64,000 nucleotides of DNA from Actinoplanes palleronii (GCF_016862315.1 NZ_BOMS01000102.1:1-64000), one strand, 5' to 3'. Counted from the stretch's first letter, positions 31,745-42,741 are shown. Notes: generated by a model from the sequence alone, not told the origin. Made by a program: numbers and translations.

Positions 31745-33943
31745 TCAGCCCAGTTGCTGTCCAGCCTGCTGTCGGGCATAGGCAAGATTACTTTTGCTGA
31801 TCCGGGTGGTCGGGTGATCGTCGCCGAGAACTCGGCGTAACTCGGCGACCGTTATTTCGAAAAGTGGAATCGCTCGATCAAATTTGCCCGCGAATTGGTA
31901 GGCGCTGGCCAGGTTATCCTGGCATATCAGCGTGCTGGGATGGGCCTCGCCCAGGACCTCGCGGTAATCAACGATAACTGCCTCGAGGAGAGGGATTGCC
32001 TCGTGCGCCTGACCAGCTTTGCGGTAGGTGTCGGCAAAGTTCATGCGGGCGGTCAAGGTATCGGGATGTTTTTCGCCGAGTAAACGTTCATTCTCGGGTA
32101 CAAGTGCTGCGAATAACTGGATGGCGTCGGCAAGTCTATCAATGGAAAGATATGCTTGGGCGAGATTATTGCGGGCGGTCAGGGTGCCAGGATGATTTTC
32201 GTGAGACATCAATATTTCGTCGGCAAGGACGTGCTCAAGCAACTGCACACTCTCAGCCGATCGGCCTACTTCCTGGTAAGCCTGAGCGAGGAAGCTGCGG
32301 CAGGCCGAGACGTGTGGATTCGGTTCTCCGTATATGCGGCGGAAGTCGACGAGATTGGCTTCAAGAATGGTAATAGCCTCAGTGGGGCGGCCAACCGAGG
32401 TATAGGCGTGCGCAAGGTTGTCGCGGCAGTTCAGGACCAGAGAGTGATCGCCGCCAAGGGAGGGACCTGCGATGGCAAGAATGCGCTCGTATTGCCGGAT
32501 CGCGGCGGCTGGTCGTCCGGCGGACTGATGGGCGTGCGCAAGATTGTGACCTACCACCAGAGTCCTCGGGTGATAGGCGCCGAGTGTGTGGCTCAAATCC
32601 GTAAAAAGCGACTCGAACATGGACGTCGCCTGGTCGAAGGCGCCCTGATTTTCAAGGTAGGTGGCGGTGCGGTCGAGTAGTGCCGCGAGTGTGTCGGTTC
32701 GGTCCATGCCCTCAAGGTGTGTGCTAACAGCGTCGATGTGGGGCAGGAGAGCGTTCCATCGCGGCCAGTTGTTTACGTCGCTGAACGGGTCCTGGGAGAT
32801 CGCGCGGGCCAGAAGTCCGACTGCGGCCAGCGGTGCTGCCGGGCCACCGGTCTGAGTGCGACTGACTGCCTGGACAAGGCGATGGACGCTGAGGGTTCGC
32901 GCAGTCCGCGTGATCATGCTGTACGACGCGAGCAATGCCAGCGCGTCCTCGACGTCCAGGGGGTCCTTCGCTGCCGGGTCCAGCACCGTCTCCGGCAGGG
33001 CGTCCGGAGCGAAGAACGCGAGAATCAGCAGCAATCGTGGAGCGATCTGTGACCGCTCGGCGACAGTCTCCATCGTTAATGCCCACACTTGATGGAGGGC
33101 CCGTTCGGCGGGGAATCCTTCCGGCACGGTGGCATACATCTTCTTCGGAAAACGAGCGAGCCTTCGCCGATATTCGGCAAAGGCGATGCCCCGCTGTCCG
33201 ATGTAGGCAGCTGCCTGGTCCAAAGCCAGAGGCAGGTCACCCAACTCCTCGGCCAGCAGATCAGCCTCGCCGTCGGTGTCCTCGCTGCCGCTCAGATTCG
33301 ACAGAAGCTCCAGGCTGGCGGCTCGGTCGAGTGGCGACAGGCGCAGGGGACTGAGCCGCAACCGGGTCCAGACCAGTTCGCCGAGATCCCGGCGGGTGGT
33401 CATCAGGACGCTGCCTTGGCCGCGGATCTGTCCCAGCAGGGTAGTGATGTCGGCCGGGTCCTCCACGTTGTCCAGGATCAGCAGCCACCCCGTGTGATTC
33501 TGCAGCCAGCCCAGTGCCCATTCCGCAGCATCAGCCAGCAGCGTCACCTCGGGGTGCAGGCGCCTCGTGAGATCAACTAGTCCCAAAGCTACGCGTTCTG
33601 GGGTGTCCGCGGTGATCCACCAGACCAATGAGTACCGCTCGCGATGGGCGTGGGCGAACTGTAATGCCAACTCGATCTTTCCGACCCCGCCGAGTCCGTG
33701 CAGTGTCTGCCCGATGACGTCGCCGGACTCGGCCTTCGCGGAAAGCGTGGCCATGGCCTCGGCCCGCCCCACGAACACGCTACCCGCCGGGTGCGGCAGG
33801 TTGTGCGTGCCGCCCGGCGGGTTCACCGCTTCCGGCGCCGAGCCTGCTCCGGCGAGGATCTGGCTGATATTGATCTGCGTGCTCCGATTGCCGACCTGAA
33901 CACCCTGCGAATTCTGAATGGAGATCGGCTTGCCGTCCGTCAT
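31745..33943 (-). CDS. NB-ARC/TPR (NLR-like) protein with N-terminal RHIM-like motif
   Basis: Protein of 732 aa. The N-terminus has a bacterial amyloid-signalling (RHIM-like) motif: V15-Q16-V17-G18 in 'QNSQGVQVGNRSTQINIS'. An NB-ARC-type ATPase follows ('GLGGVGKIELALQFAH' as Walker A, 'WLLILDNVED' as Walker B, 'GSVLMTTRRDLGELVW' as sensor 1, 'LGDLPLALDQAAAYIG' as the GxP region). From about 430 on, about seven 42-residue TPR units ('HPRTLVVGHNLAHAHQSAGR' and similar) form the sensor. The Walker A Ser/Thr is Ile, which may impair Mg-nucleotide binding. Base composition is slightly less GC-rich than neighbours. Likely an innate-immunity or stress signalling hub. Confidence 0.85.
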   Translation of the reverse strand: MTDGKPISIQNSQGVQVGNRSTQINISQILAGAGSAPEAVNPPGGTHNLPHPAGSVFVGRAEAMATLSAKAESGDVIGQTLHGLGGVGKIELALQFAHAHRERYSLVWWITADTPERVALGLVDLTRRLHPEVTLLADAAEWALGWLQNHTGWLLILDNVEDPADITTLLGQIRGQGSVLMTTRRDLGELVWTRLRLSPLRLSPLDRAASLELLSNLSGSEDTDGEADLLAEELGDLPLALDQAAAYIGQRGIAFAEYRRRLARFPKKMYATVPEGFPAERALHQVWALTMETVAERSQIAPRLLLILAFFAPDALPETVLDPAAKDPLDVEDALALLASYSMITRTARTLSVHRLVQAVSRTQTGGPAAPLAAVGLLARAISQDPFSDVNNWPRWNALLPHIDAVSTHLEGMDRTDTLAALLDRTATYLENQGAFDQATSMFESLFTDLSHTLGAYHPRTLVVGHNLAHAHQSAGRPAAAIRQYERILAIAGPSLGGDHSLVLNCRDNLAHAYTSVGRPTEAITILEANLVDFRRIYGEPNPHVSACRSFLAQAYQEVGRSAESVQLLEHVLADEILMSHENHPGTLTARNNLAQAYLSIDRLADAIQLFAALVPENERLLGEKHPDTLTARMNFADTYRKAGQAHEAIPLLEAVIVDYREVLGEAHPSTLICQDNLASAYQFAGKFDRAIPLFEITVAELRRVLGDDHPTTRISKSNLAYARQQAGQQLG

Positions 33944-34011
33944 GAGCGCCCCTCGCCTCGCTGCCCTGATGACGTTTAGCAGCTGGAAGCGTTAGCCGCC
34001 ACCCGCCTCGG

Positions 34012-34818
34012 TCAGCGGGACGGGAGGCCGAGGCGGTCGAGGATCTCGCGGAGGCGGTGGCGGCCGGCCAGGGACTCCGGGCCGCGCAGCCGGGCGAGCA
34101 CCCGGTCGGACCAGCCGCCGGTCAGGCCGTAGCGGGCGTGGTAGCCGGCCAGCCGCTCGTCGTAGGCGGGGATGTGCGCGTCGGCGGCGTCCGCGTCGTA
34201 CTGCTCGTGGTGCAGGACCGCGGCCTGGGGCAGGCGGGGTTTGACACCGGCCGCCTCGGCCGGGTCGGGTTCGCCGACGGCCAGGCCGAAGACCGCGACC
34301 GTGTGCGGGGGCAGCTTGAGCTCGGCGGCGATCTCCTCCGGGTGGTTGCGGACCGCGCCGACGAAGACCGAGCCCAGGCCCAGCGACGTGGCGGCGAGCA
34401 CCGCGTTCTGCGCGGCCAGCGCGGTGTCGACCAGGCCGATCACGGTGGTCTCCAGATAGTCCGCGGCGTCCAGCGCGGCGTCGGCGCGGACGGCCAGGCG
34501 GCGGGCCCGGCCCAGGTCGGCGATCCAGACCAGGAACAGCGGGGCCTGGGCGACGAACGCCTGGTTGCCGGCGAGGGCGGCGAGCCGGGCGCGGCGGCCC
34601 GGGTCGCGGACCGCGATCACGCTCCAGGCCTGCAGGTTGGACGAGGTGGGCGCGGACTGTGCGGCGGCGACCAGGGCGGTCAGCTCGTCGTCGGTGACCT
34701 CGCGCGCGGTGAACCGGCGCACCGAGCGGCGGGCCAGTTGCAGCTCGAGCACCTCGGTGAGCACACCGAGGCGGGCGTCGGGGTCGCCGTAGCGATCGGT
34801 GGCGAGCGTGTCGGACAT
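34012..34818 (-). CDS. NfsA-like NADPH nitroreductase / flavin reductase
   Basis: Protein of 268 aa of the nitroreductase superfamily. 'RRSVRRFTAREVTDDELTAL' is the FMN-binding start, 'SAPTSSNLQAWSVIAVRD' the next FMN loop, and 'TSLGLGSVFVGAVRNHPEEI' with 'VFGLAVGEPDP' complete the fold. It is divergent from a SsuD-like monooxygenase, so it may supply reduced flavin to it; that is inference from position. ATG 34818. The divergent spacer 34819-34910 is AT-rich. Confidence 0.9.
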   Translation of the reverse strand: MSDTLATDRYGDPDARLGVLTEVLELQLARRSVRRFTAREVTDDELTALVAAAQSAPTSSNLQAWSVIAVRDPGRRARLAALAGNQAFVAQAPLFLVWIADLGRARRLAVRADAALDAADYLETTVIGLVDTALAAQNAVLAATSLGLGSVFVGAVRNHPEEIAAELKLPPHTVAVFGLAVGEPDPAEAAGVKPRLPQAAVLHHEQYDADAADAHIPAYDERLAGYHARYGLTGGWSDRVLARLRGPESLAGRHRLREILDRLGLPSR

Positions 34819-34859
34819 CCGGGCTCCAGGTGTCGAAGGTGTGGGCGGGGGCGGGCCGC

Positions 34860-34886
34860 ATCCATATATTAGCTATAGAGTGGATA
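34860..34886. promoter_or_regulatory. AT-rich divergent promoter of the flavin genes
   Basis: The spacer between nitroreductase and monooxygenase genes contains ATCCATATATTAGCTATAG followed by AGTGGAT. TATATT and TATAGA can serve as -10 boxes, and ATCCA/TGGAT form a short inverted repeat, possibly an operator. Confidence 0.45.
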
Positions 34887-34910
34887 GGAAATGCGAGAGA
34901 GGGTACGTCG

Positions 34911-35951
34911 ATGAGTCTCGAATTCCTCTGGTACATCCCCAACCAGGATCGTCCCGGGCACCGCGGTGACGACGTGGTGGCCGGGCACAACAGTCTGGAC
35001 ACCCTGACCGAGCAGGCCCTCGCGCTGGAGGAGCACGGCTGGGGCGGTGCGCTGCTGGGCACCGGCTGGGGCCGTCCGGACACGTTCACCGTGGCCACCG
35101 CGCTGGCCGCGCGCACCACCACGTTCCAGCCGCTGATCGCGGCCCGCCCAGGGTACTGGCGTCCGGCGCACTTCGCCTCGGCGGCCGCGACCCTGCAGCA
35201 CCTCAGCGGCGGGCGGGTGCTGATCAACATCGTGTCCGGGAAGGACAATCTCGCCGCCTACGGCGACAGCGAGGGCGATCAGGCCCATCGGTACGCCCGG
35301 ACGGCCGAGTTCCTGCGCATCGTCCGCAAGCTGTGGACCGAGGAGCACGTCACCTACCAGGGCGAGCACTTCCAGGTCACCGACGCGACGGTGGTGCCGC
35401 GGTTGAGCAAGCCGCCGCGGCTGTACTTCGGCGGCGCGTCCGAGGCGGCCGAGAAGGTGGCCGCCGCGGAAGCCGACGTGCAGCTGTTCTGGGGCGAGCC
35501 GCTCGACGGCGTACGAGAAAGGATCGAACGTCTCAGGGCGCTCAGCAGTGCGGTGGGCCGCGAACATCAGCCACTGGAATTCGGTCTTCGGATCACCACG
35601 CTGGTCCGGGACACGACCGAGCAGGCCTGGGCCGACGCCGAGGCGAAGGTCGCCGAGATGGCGCGGGCCCATCAGACCGACCCGAACCGGCACGCGGCCG
35701 TCGGCCAGCAGCGGCTGCTCGACCTCGCGACCCGGGGCGAGGTGCTCGACGACAACCTCTACACCGCGCCGGGCCGGTTCGGCGGGGGTGGCGCCGGCAC
35801 CACCTGGCTGGTCGGGTCGGCGCAGGACGTGGCCAAGTCGCTGCGGAAATACCAGGACCTGGGCATCACCCACTTCGTGCTGTCCGACACGCCCTACCTC
35901 TCGGAGATCAGGAGGCAGGGCGAGCAGTTGCTGCCGTTGCTCAGAGGGTGA
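34911..35951 (+). CDS. LLM flavin-dependent monooxygenase, SsuD-like
   Basis: Protein of 346 aa, a luciferase-like TIM barrel. 'FLWYIPNQDRPGHRGDD', 'WGGALLGTGWGRPDTFTVAT', 'LQHLSGGRVLINIVSGKDN' and 'RYARTAEFLRIVRKLW' are characteristic of alkanesulfonate monooxygenases, which use FMNH2 and O2 to desulfonate alkanesulfonates. A related N- or S-oxygenation cannot be excluded. ATG with GAGAGGG upstream. The stop overlaps the convergent chemoreceptor gene by 11 bp. Confidence 0.9.
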   Translation: MSLEFLWYIPNQDRPGHRGDDVVAGHNSLDTLTEQALALEEHGWGGALLGTGWGRPDTFTVATALAARTTTFQPLIAARPGYWRPAHFASAAATLQHLSGGRVLINIVSGKDNLAAYGDSEGDQAHRYARTAEFLRIVRKLWTEEHVTYQGEHFQVTDATVVPRLSKPPRLYFGGASEAAEKVAAAEADVQLFWGEPLDGVRERIERLRALSSAVGREHQPLEFGLRITTLVRDTTEQAWADAEAKVAEMARAHQTDPNRHAAVGQQRLLDLATRGEVLDDNLYTAPGRFGGGGAGTTWLVGSAQDVAKSLRKYQDLGITHFVLSDTPYLSEIRRQGEQLLPLLRG

Positions 35952-37554
35952 AGCCGGCCACCAGTTCGCGCAGTTCGGCGCTGGTGCGGGCCAGGCCGGC
36001 GGCGTTCTCCTGAGCCTGGTCGGCCACCGCCGTGGTGGTCGCCACCGCGGTCGCCACCCCGGCGATGCTGGTGGCGATGGTCGCGCTGCTGTCCGCGACC
36101 TCGACCACGTTGCGGCCCATCTCGCTGGTCGTGGCGGTCTGTTCCTCGACGGCTGCCGCGATCAGGGTCTGGAAGTCGCTGATCCGGGACACCACGTCGC
36201 CGATCCGGTCGATCGCGCCGACCGCGTCCGACGAGTCGGTTTGCAGCGCCTTGACCAGCCGGCCGATCTCGTCGGTCGCCTTCGCGGTCTCCTGGGCCAG
36301 CTCCTTGACCTCACCGGCCACCACCGCGAAGCCCTTGCCCAGTTCGCCGGCGCGGGCCGCCTCGATCGTCGCGTTCAGGGCCAGCAGGTTCGTCTGCTCG
36401 GCGATCGAGGTGATCATGGAGACCACCTTGCCGATCTCGGTCGAGGACGCGCCGAGCTTGCCGACGGTCTGGTTGGTGCGGGCGACCTCGCCCACCGCCT
36501 CGCCGGCCACCTGGGCGGCCTGGCCGGCGTTGCGGGCGATCTCGTCGATCGCCAGGGTCATCTCGGAGCTGCCGGCCTGCAGGGTCTGCACGTTGCCGGA
36601 GACGTGGTCGGCGGAGGTGGCCACCGCGGTGGCCTTCGCGTCCACCTCGGCGCTGGCCGCGGCGATCTGTGCGGACACCTCGTGCAACTCCTGCGAGGAG
36701 GTGGAGACCGCGCCGGCGTGCCCGGCGATCGCGGAGACCGTGGTGCGCAGCGACGCGGCGGTGCTGTTCACCGCGTCGCCGAGGACACCCAGCTCGTCGC
36801 GGCGCTTCAGGTCGACGCGAACGGTCAGGTCGTGGCCGGCGAGTCGCTTGAGCGCCTCGACCACGGTGGCGAGCGGGCCGGTCACCGAGCGGGTGACCCA
36901 GACGCCCATCACCACGGCGAGGACCAGGGCGAGGCCGAGCGCGATGGCGAGCATCCGCAGGGCGGTGTCGCGGGCCCGCTGCACCTCGGCGCGCAGGGTG
37001 TCCGCGCGGTTGTTCACCGATGTATCCAGGTCAGCGGTGATTTCCAGAACTTTTCCGTACGCGTCGGCCGCCTCGCCGCCGTTGACGCTGGTCATCACCT
37101 TGGCGCGGCCCGCCTTGGTGTCCGCGGCCAGCCAGTCCATGATCGTGGTGTCCCAGCCGAAGAACTCGTCCCAGGCGGTCTTCAGCTGGGCGAACTGAGC
37201 CTGCTCGGCCGCGGTCATGTCGCCGAGGGCGGCGCCCTTGAGCTGGGCGTAGATGGCGTCCTTGGACTTCAGCTCGCCCTGGCGGTTGTAGCCGTCCGGG
37301 CCGAGGGCGTAGCCGGCGCCGAACGCTCCGGCGTCCGCGATGACCAGACCCTGCCAGCCGGTCACGTCCGCGGCGTTGTACTTGGCGGCCTGGATGTCGT
37401 CGCGCACCTGTTCCAGCGCGCCGAGCTCGGACTGGGCCGAGGCCTGCTGACGCAGACCCCACCAGCCGGTTCCGGCCGAGCTGACGATCAGCGCGGTAAG
37501 GACTAGATAGGACGCCCCGAGGCGCTTGCCGACGCTGATGTCACCGATACCCAT
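35941..37554 (-). CDS. methyl-accepting chemotaxis protein
   Basis: Protein of 537 aa. One TM helix at about 12-32, a periplasm-like four-helix sensor domain (35-185), a second TM ('RMLAIALGLALVLAVVMGVW'), a HAMP domain (210-262) and a long signalling coiled coil with the hairpin tip 'ITSIAEQTNLLALNATIEAA' (receptor-kinase contact) follow. Chemoreceptors control flagellar rotation through CheA; in this group that suggests motile spores. No other chemotaxis gene is in the window. Confidence 0.94.
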   Translation of the reverse strand: MGIGDISVGKRLGASYLVLTALIVSSAGTGWWGLRQQASAQSELGALEQVRDDIQAAKYNAADVTGWQGLVIADAGAFGAGYALGPDGYNRQGELKSKDAIYAQLKGAALGDMTAAEQAQFAQLKTAWDEFFGWDTTIMDWLAADTKAGRAKVMTSVNGGEAADAYGKVLEITADLDTSVNNRADTLRAEVQRARDTALRMLAIALGLALVLAVVMGVWVTRSVTGPLATVVEALKRLAGHDLTVRVDLKRRDELGVLGDAVNSTAASLRTTVSAIAGHAGAVSTSSQELHEVSAQIAAASAEVDAKATAVATSADHVSGNVQTLQAGSSEMTLAIDEIARNAGQAAQVAGEAVGEVARTNQTVGKLGASSTEIGKVVSMITSIAEQTNLLALNATIEAARAGELGKGFAVVAGEVKELAQETAKATDEIGRLVKALQTDSSDAVGAIDRIGDVVSRISDFQTLIAAAVEEQTATTSEMGRNVVEVADSSATIATSIAGVATAVATTTAVADQAQENAAGLARTSAELRELVAGFTL

Positions 37555-37661
37555 GAGGGTTTTTCTCCCGACGCTGTGCTCGGACTTGTCGGCGGGGCGG
37601 CACGATTCTGAAGCACATGTGACGCGGCAGCGGTCTCGGCGAGGGGCGGGCCTGGCGGTGC

Positions 37662-37667
37662 TACGGT
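37662..37667 (+). promoter_or_regulatory. -10 box of leaderless DUF6412 gene
   Basis: TACGGT ends 6 nt before the GTG at 37674, so the transcript probably begins at the start codon. Confidence 0.5.
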
Positions 37668-37673
37668 TGCGCC

Positions 37674-37952
37674 GTGATGTGGATGGACGCGCTCTGGCGA
37701 CTGGTCAGCATGCTGGCCTCCGCCAGTTCGTCCGAGTTCGTGGCCGGCACCAGCGCCCTGGTCGGCGTCGTGCTGGTTGCCGTGCTCGCGCGAGTGCTGC
37801 TGGTCCGCCCCGCCGGCTTCGGTGATTTCCGCGGCGCCGGGCGGGCGCTGCGCCGCCGCGCCGACCGGGTCGGCGTGCCCCGCCATCGTGACCCCGATGC
37901 CTCCGGCCGGACCCGCCCCAGGGGACCGACGGCCGCCGCAGCGGTCGCCTGA
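37674..37952 (+). CDS. small membrane protein, DUF6412-like
   Basis: Protein of 92 aa with one or two hydrophobic stretches ('SALVGVVLVAVLARVLLV') and a basic C-terminus rich in Arg and Pro. Small proteins of this kind precede a second YidC gene in related actinomycetes, as here; the DUF6412 assignment rests on that context and general features. GTG start 6 nt after TACGGT; ATG 37677 is an alternative. The 151 bp to yidC hold no other gene. Confidence 0.7.
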   Translation: MMWMDALWRLVSMLASASSSEFVAGTSALVGVVLVAVLARVLLVRPAGFGDFRGAGRALRRRADRVGVPRHRDPDASGRTRPRGPTAAAAVA

Positions 37953-38103
37953 GCGGGCCTTTCTCCACGATCTACCGCTGTGCCCGGCCCGCTTCCTGCG
38001 GCCGCTGGTGACTGTCCGTCGTTGACCAGTTGCTAGTCGCCCCTGGGGGTTCCTTCATGTCGTCCATCGTTCGTTTCACCCTGTCCGGATCGCGGTCCAC
38101 CCG

Positions 38104-39012
38104 ATGAGTGCGCTGTTCGGCGGGCTGATGTCGGTCGTCTACCACGTGATCTCCGCGGTGCTGCTGTTCTGGCACGCCGTCTGGGACCGGGTTCTCGGTG
38201 ATCCGCACGTGCTGGCCACCGACTGGGCCTGGGTGCTCGGCATCGTGTTCCTGGTGCTGACCGTCCGGGCGCTGCTGGTGCCGATCTACGTGCGGCAGAT
38301 GCACTCGCAGCGCGCCCTGCAGCGGCTGCAGCCCAAGCTCAAGGAGTTGCGGGAGAAGCACAAGGGTGACCCGGCCGGTCTGCAGGCCGCGCTGCCCGCG
38401 CTCTACCAGGCCGAGAACGTCAGCCCGTTCGGCAGTTTCGTGCCGATGCTGCTGCAGATCCCGATCTTCATCGGCCTGCTGCACGTGCTGCGTCACCTCC
38501 GGCCGACGATCGTCAGCGCCGATGCGCAGACCCTGTACGGCTGGACCGTCACGCAGTTCCACGACGCCTCGCACGCCAAGCTGTTCGGCGCTCCGATCGC
38601 GGCCGGGTTCCAGGCCACCGCGGATCAGCTGGGCCCGCTCGGCGCGCACAGCGTCACCGTCAAGATCGTGGCGGCGGTGCTGATCGTCGCGATGATCACC
38701 ACGACGTACCTGACCAGCCGGATGTCCATCCTCAAGACGGGCTGGGCGCAGGAGCCGCAGCAGCGGATGGTGCAGCGGCTGATGCTCTACGGCGTACCGG
38801 TGTCGTTGCTGATCTCCGGGGTGATCTTCCCGGTCGGCGTGATCCTGTACTGGACCACGCAGAACGTCTTCGCGCTGGGCCAGCAGATGTGGATGCACCG
38901 GAGGTATCCGCTGGACACACCGCCGGCGACGACCGCCGAGGAGGCGCCGAAGGTCGTCGCGGCCCCGAAGGTCGGTGCCAAGCCGGCCGGGCGGCGGCCG
39001 AAACGGTCCTAG
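38104..39012 (+). CDS. YidC/Oxa1 family membrane insertase
   Basis: Protein of 302 aa. Five hydrophobic segments surround the typical cytoplasmic loop 'RQMHSQRALQRLQPKLKELR'. The 'PMLLQIPIFIGLLHVLRHL' helix and 'GVIFPVGVILYWTTQNVFAL' are YidC hallmarks, and the C-terminal tail is basic. It inserts membrane proteins with or without SecYEG. The context (DUF6412, not rpmH-rnpA) indicates a second YidC rather than the main one beside oriC. It ends overlapping the convergent SprT-like gene by 4 bp. Confidence 0.92.
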   Translation: MSALFGGLMSVVYHVISAVLLFWHAVWDRVLGDPHVLATDWAWVLGIVFLVLTVRALLVPIYVRQMHSQRALQRLQPKLKELREKHKGDPAGLQAALPALYQAENVSPFGSFVPMLLQIPIFIGLLHVLRHLRPTIVSADAQTLYGWTVTQFHDASHAKLFGAPIAAGFQATADQLGPLGAHSVTVKIVAAVLIVAMITTTYLTSRMSILKTGWAQEPQQRMVQRLMLYGVPVSLLISGVIFPVGVILYWTTQNVFALGQQMWMHRRYPLDTPPATTAEEAPKVVAAPKVGAKPAGRRPKRS

Positions 39013-39674
39013 AGGGCCCGTTCGACCATGGCGAACGACGCGTTCAGCAGGCCGAGCCGGGTCTGTACCTGGTAGCGGCTGCGGCCCCGCTTCACGATGG
39101 TCCCGGCCAGGCCGCCGTACTTGCCGCCGCCCTTGAGCCGGACCCGGTCGCCGATCGCCAGCCGGGGTGCGGCGGCGCCGCGCAGCCGGGTCAGCTCGGC
39201 CACGTAGCCGGGGTGCATCGGGGCCGGGTGACCCTGGTACGTCCAGGCGAACAGCGCCGAGTGGTCGAACGCGCGGGAACAGTGCCGGCAGGACCGGACC
39301 CGGACCGGTCGGCGGTGGGCGGTGGTGCGGTGACCGGCCCGGCAGACGCCCTGCCAGGAGCCGTCGACCCGGGGCGCGTCCTCCGGGATGCACCGCCGCC
39401 CGGTGCAGCCGATCCGGATCGCGGTCGCCCGCCACACCTTGTCGTGACCGTGTTTCGGGCCGGCGAGCGCGTGGGCGATCTCGTGCAGCACCGTCTCGGT
39501 CACCTGCTCGGGTGTGTACAGCCCGATCAGGGGACCGGAAAGGCTGATCTCCCGGCGGTCCGATCGGCAGACCCCGGCCCGGGTCTTGGCGTCGTCGAAC
39601 GTGAGTCGCCAGGTGGTGAGCCCGTGCCGGGCCAGCAGACCGGTCGCGAGTTCCCGTGCGTGGTTCAGATCCAA
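39009..39674 (-). CDS. SprT-like zinc metalloprotease domain protein
   Basis: Protein of 221 aa. The zinc motif HExxH is present in 'TVLHEIAHALAG' (His64, Glu65, His68), with His77 as a possible third ligand. A Cys-containing ribbon ('RSCRHCSRAF') follows, and the C-terminal 'IGDRVRLKGGGKYGGLAGTI' is a KOW/SH3-like barrel. SprT-family proteins include Spartan-type proteases; the bacterial function is not established. The start is a TTG at 39674 with AAGGAG at 8 nt; no ATG/GTG fits. Confidence 0.82.
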   Translation of the reverse strand: MDLNHARELATGLLARHGLTTWRLTFDDAKTRAGVCRSDRREISLSGPLIGLYTPEQVTETVLHEIAHALAGPKHGHDKVWRATAIRIGCTGRRCIPEDAPRVDGSWQGVCRAGHRTTAHRRPVRVRSCRHCSRAFDHSALFAWTYQGHPAPMHPGYVAELTRLRGAAAPRLAIGDRVRLKGGGKYGGLAGTIVKRGRSRYQVQTRLGLLNASFAMVERAL

Positions 39675-39749
39675 CCGTGCTGCTCCTTGTCGTCGTCCCC
39701 ACCATGATGACGGGCGGGGCGGACGGGGTGCAGCGGGGTCGGCCGGGGT

Positions 39750-41770
39750 TCAGAGACTCGGCAGCAGCTTGTCCAGTCGTACCGGCAGGTCGCGGATCCG
39801 GACGCCGGTGGCGTGCCAGACCGCGTTGACGATGGCGGCCGGGGAGCCGACGATGCCGATCTCGCCGATGCCCTTGGCGCCCATCGGGTTCAGGTCCGCC
39901 GCGGGCTCGTCCAGCCACTCGGCGTCGATCTGCTCGACGTCGGCGTGCGCCGGGATGTGGTACTCGGCGAGGTCGTGGTTGACCCAGGCGCCGAGGGCGG
40001 GGTCCAGCACCGACTCCTCGTGCAGGGCCATCCCGATGCCCATCACCATGCCGCCGATGAACTGGCTGCGGGCGGTGCGCGGGTTGAGGATGCGGCCGGT
40101 GTCGTACATGCCGAACAGGCGGGACACCCGGACCTCACCGGTGACCGCGTCGACGCGTACCTCGGCGAAGTGCGCGCCGTAGGCGTGCCGGTCCGTGGGC
40201 ATCTTCCCGACCAGCTCGGTGGTGTCGAACGTGGCCTCGTCGTCGCCGGACTCGCGCAGCGCGCGGCAGGCGCCGGTGACCGCCCAGCCCCAGGACGCGC
40301 TGCCGGACGAGCCGCCGGCCACCGACGCGACCGGCAGGGTGCTGTCGCCGATCCGGATGTGCACGTCGTCGACCGGCACGCCGAGCTCGTCGGCGGCGAT
40401 CTGGGCCAGGATGGTCCGCGCGCCGGTACCCAGGTCGGCGGCGCCGATCGCGACCTCGTACCCGTCGTGGCCGAGGGCTCGGACCCGCGCGGTCGACGGC
40501 ATCGCGTTCGCCGGGTAGGTGGCGCCGGCCATCCCGGTGCCGATCCACCAGTCGCCCTCGCGGCGCTGCCGGGGCCGGTTGTCCCGCCCGGACCAGCCGA
40601 AACGTTCCGCGCCACGGCGGAGGCAGCTGAGGTATCCGGGGTTCGCGGACCGGGCGCGCAGCTCGACCGGGTCCAGGTCGAGCCGGATGGCGAGCTCGTC
40701 GAGCGCGCACTCCAGGGCGACCATGCCGGGGGCCTCGCCGGGTCCGCGCATCCAGCGCGGGGTGGGCACGTCCAGCGGGACGACACGGTGGCTGGTCCGC
40801 AGGTTCGGCACCGGGTACATGCTGCGGGTCACCACGCCGGGCGACTCGACGAACTCGAAGAGCCGGCTGGTCTGCGTCCACGACTCGTGGTCGATCGCGG
40901 TCAGCTCGCCGTCGAGGGAAGCGCCGATCCGGATCCGCTGGACGGTCGGTGCGCGGTGCCCGACCATGCTGAACATCGCCTGCCGGGGCAGGGCCAGCTG
41001 GACCGGGCGGCCGGTGACCCACGAGCCCATGGCGGCGAGCACCGCGTTCGGGCGGGCCGAGCCCTTCGAGCCGAAGCCGCCGCCGATGTGCTCGGCGATC
41101 ACGTGGACCCGCTCGGCGGGCAGCCCGAAGACCGTGCCCAGGGTCTTCGCGATGCCGGACGGGTGCTGGTTGGAGTCGTAGAGGACCAGGTCCTCGCCGT
41201 CCCAGCGGGCGATCGTGGCGTGCGGCTCCATCGGGTTGTTGTGCAGCGCCGGCGTGGAGTAGGTGACGTCCACCGTGGCCGGGGCGGTGGCCAGCGCCGC
41301 GTCGACGTCGCCGGTCGCCGTGTCGGCGGGCACACCCGGCACGACCTCGTCCGGGGTGTGGAGATCGGGATGGTCGGCGCGCAGCTCGACGTCGTGGTCC
41401 TCGGCCGTGATGTCCAGCTGCACGACCTGGGCGGCGCGCCGGGCACCTTCCAGGGTGCGGGCCACCACCAGCGCGACCGGCTGGCCGCGGTAGGCGATCC
41501 GGTCCGACTGCAGCACGGCCAGCTCGGGGTCGTCGGACTTCTCCAGGTGGGGCGCGTTGCCGTGCCAGAGCACGACCAGCACGTCGTCCTCCTCGGCCGG
41601 GTCGGTGAGCACCGCGTCGAGGCGGCCACGGGGGACCGGGGACGGGACGATCCAGGCGTACGCCATCTGGTCCTGCGGATATTCCGCGGCGTAGCGGGCC
41701 GCGCCGGAGACCTTGGCCGGGCCCTCCAGCCGGGCCAGCGGGCTGCCGACGGCGCGGGAGAGAGTGTTCG

Positions 41771-41774
<4 letters not shown>
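39750..41774 (-). CDS. xanthine dehydrogenase-family molybdopterin subunit
   Basis: Protein of 674 aa, the YagR/PaoC type. 'AYRGQPVALVVARTLEGARR', 'NPMEPHATIARWDGEDLVLY', 'IGGGFGSKGSARPN', 'RGPGEAPGMVALECALDELA' and the active-site end 'NPMGAKGIGEIGIVGSPAAI' (catalytic Glu) are characteristic of the molybdenum subunit of aldehyde/xanthine oxidoreductases. With the FAD and 2Fe-2S subunits upstream it forms a complete three-subunit enzyme, probably an aldehyde dehydrogenase. ATGA overlap with the FAD subunit gene. Confidence 0.93.
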
Positions 41775-42741
<967 letters not shown>

